Source: Moellerella sp963519845
Lineage (GTDB): Bacteria > Pseudomonadota > Gammaproteobacteria > Enterobacterales > Enterobacteriaceae
DNA: 64,000 nucleotides
Direction of reading: 5' to 3'
NCBI GenBank assembly: GCA_963519845.1
Contig: CAUQNX010000013.1
Location: forward strand, 62,001 to 126,000
Shown: positions 63,445-64,000 of the stretch, piece after piece
How positions within the stretch are numbered: position 1 is the first letter of the stretch
Layout of the letters: every line of letters begins with the position of its first letter
Program-made: the position numbers and the translations under genes
Notes under the pieces: model-generated
Databases searched by the model: none
What the model was told of the DNA's origin: nothing
The model's input: only the letters and a program-made list of their open reading frames with translations

Positions 63445-64000
63445 TATGATAAACCATTATTCTGAAAGTTAGTTTTTTTGTTAAAAGACTTAAATAGATA
63501 GAAGTAACCTAAGATATATACTACTTTCATGAAGCCTACATTGAAAAATATAACCTCTGCTTTGTAATGTGAGACAAATGCTATAATAATAATACCGGTG
63601 AATATTTTTTTCGTAATAGGATTTGTTGAATTTGTTTTTATTATTATATAGGAACAAAAAATTATAAATGATAAGTATGGAATTAAGCTGCCTATAATCC
63701 CAAAGTATAACATAAATCGCATATAACCACCATCTGTTCCCATATAATAAGAACCATCGCTATTAGTATACTTTCCGTCACCAAATAAGATAGTCATTAA
63801 ATTATCAGGGATGAAATACATATTATGTAATGTGGATAATGATGACACTGCAAAAGATCCTGTTTCAGTGTAGTTAATATATGCTTGAAAAACATAAGAC
63901 ATATATCTGTCGAGAATTATAGTTAAATCAGGAACATTGATCATCCAATAGTAAGAAATAATAAAAAATATTAATGTAAGAATAATATATTTTTGGAATT
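63444..64000 (-). CDS. Probable O-antigen polymerase Wzy (partial, 5' end cut)
   Basis: C-terminal 184 codons of a strongly hydrophobic protein; the frame stays open to the right edge. A large periplasmic-type loop (LFGDGKYTNSDGSYYMGTDGGYMRFMLYFG) is followed by several membrane helices (LIPYLSFIIFCSYI, GIIIIAFVSHY). The GDGxY...GTDxGYxR pattern is common in Wzy polymerases. Low sequence conservation makes this a judgement from topology, loop motif and position between GT genes. Confidence 0.72.
   Translation of the reverse strand, partial: FQKYIILTLIFFIISYYWMINVPDLTIILDRYMSYVFQAYINYTETGSFAVSSLSTLHNMYFIPDNLMTILFGDGKYTNSDGSYYMGTDGGYMRFMLYFGIIGSLIPYLSFIIFCSYIIIKTNSTNPITKKIFTGIIIIAFVSHYKAEVIFFNVGFMKVVYILGYFYLFKSFNKKTNFQNNGLS

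Overview
The window looks like a chromosomal segment of a Morganellaceae enterobacterium, most likely Providencia. The genes are enterobacterial in sequence and order (fdhD|fdoGHI, rph-pyrE, rpmBG, waa genes, hldD-kbl-tdh, secB-gpsA-cysE-trmL), base composition is AT-rich, and a wza-wzb-wzc polysaccharide locus abuts trmL (yibK), the usual place for Providencia O-antigen clusters. The species is inference; no rRNA or tRNA is present.

Layout. 1-772: most of a secreted hemophilin-like haem-capture protein, cut by the window edge. 1.3-12.9 kb: a selenium/molybdenum formate dehydrogenase block: fdhD, divergent fdoG (in-frame UGA selenocysteine codon plus SECIS), fdoH, fdoI, a beta-barrel protein, fdhE, selA, selB and a di-TOBE Mop protein. 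13.6-16.5 kb: UDP-glucuronate epimerase, a first UDP-glucose dehydrogenase, an ERIC-like repeat and a CatB-type acetyltransferase. 16.8-20.9 kb: a leftward operon (PTE-like hydrolase, YdcZ-type permease, GATase-like protein, DeoR-PfkB fusion) that looks like an uncharacterised catabolic unit. 21.6-28.6 kb: a Gly/His/Asn-rich zinc-ribbon protein, then housekeeping yicC, rph, pyrE, slmA, dut, coaBC, radC, rpmB and rpmG.

28.9-42.8 kb: lipopolysaccharide inner and outer core (waaQ, waaG, waaP, two GT8 enzymes, waaK, waaA, a multi-pass glycosyltransferase, waaC, waaF, hldD) interleaved with mutM and coaD. 43.0-50.9 kb: kbl, tdh, yibQ, envC, yibN, secB, gpsA and cysE; gpmI and grxC, found here in E. 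coli, are absent. 50.9-53.9 kb: an accessory island between cysE and trmL with an acyltransferase-3 gene split at an AT-dinucleotide tract and a decayed IS3-family element. 54-64 kb: a leftward surface polysaccharide locus, galE, wzc, wzb, wza, gnu, a GT2, a second ugd, a GT4 and a partial polymerase.

How it fits together. Formate oxidation at the periplasmic face needs the selenium (SelA/SelB), molybdenum (Mop, FdhD) and assembly (FdhE) factors encoded beside it. UDP-glucose is routed to UDP-GlcA and UDP-GalA by ugd and the epimerase for core and O-antigen. Gnu makes the GalNAc-PP-undecaprenol primer, GTs extend it, Wzy polymerises, and Wza/Wzb/Wzc handle export and length control. The most notable leads are the possibly phase-variable acyltransferase, the inverted near-identical ugd pair 45 kb apart, the orphan kinase/PTE operon, the hemophilin-like protein, and several unexplained RNA-like inverted repeats.
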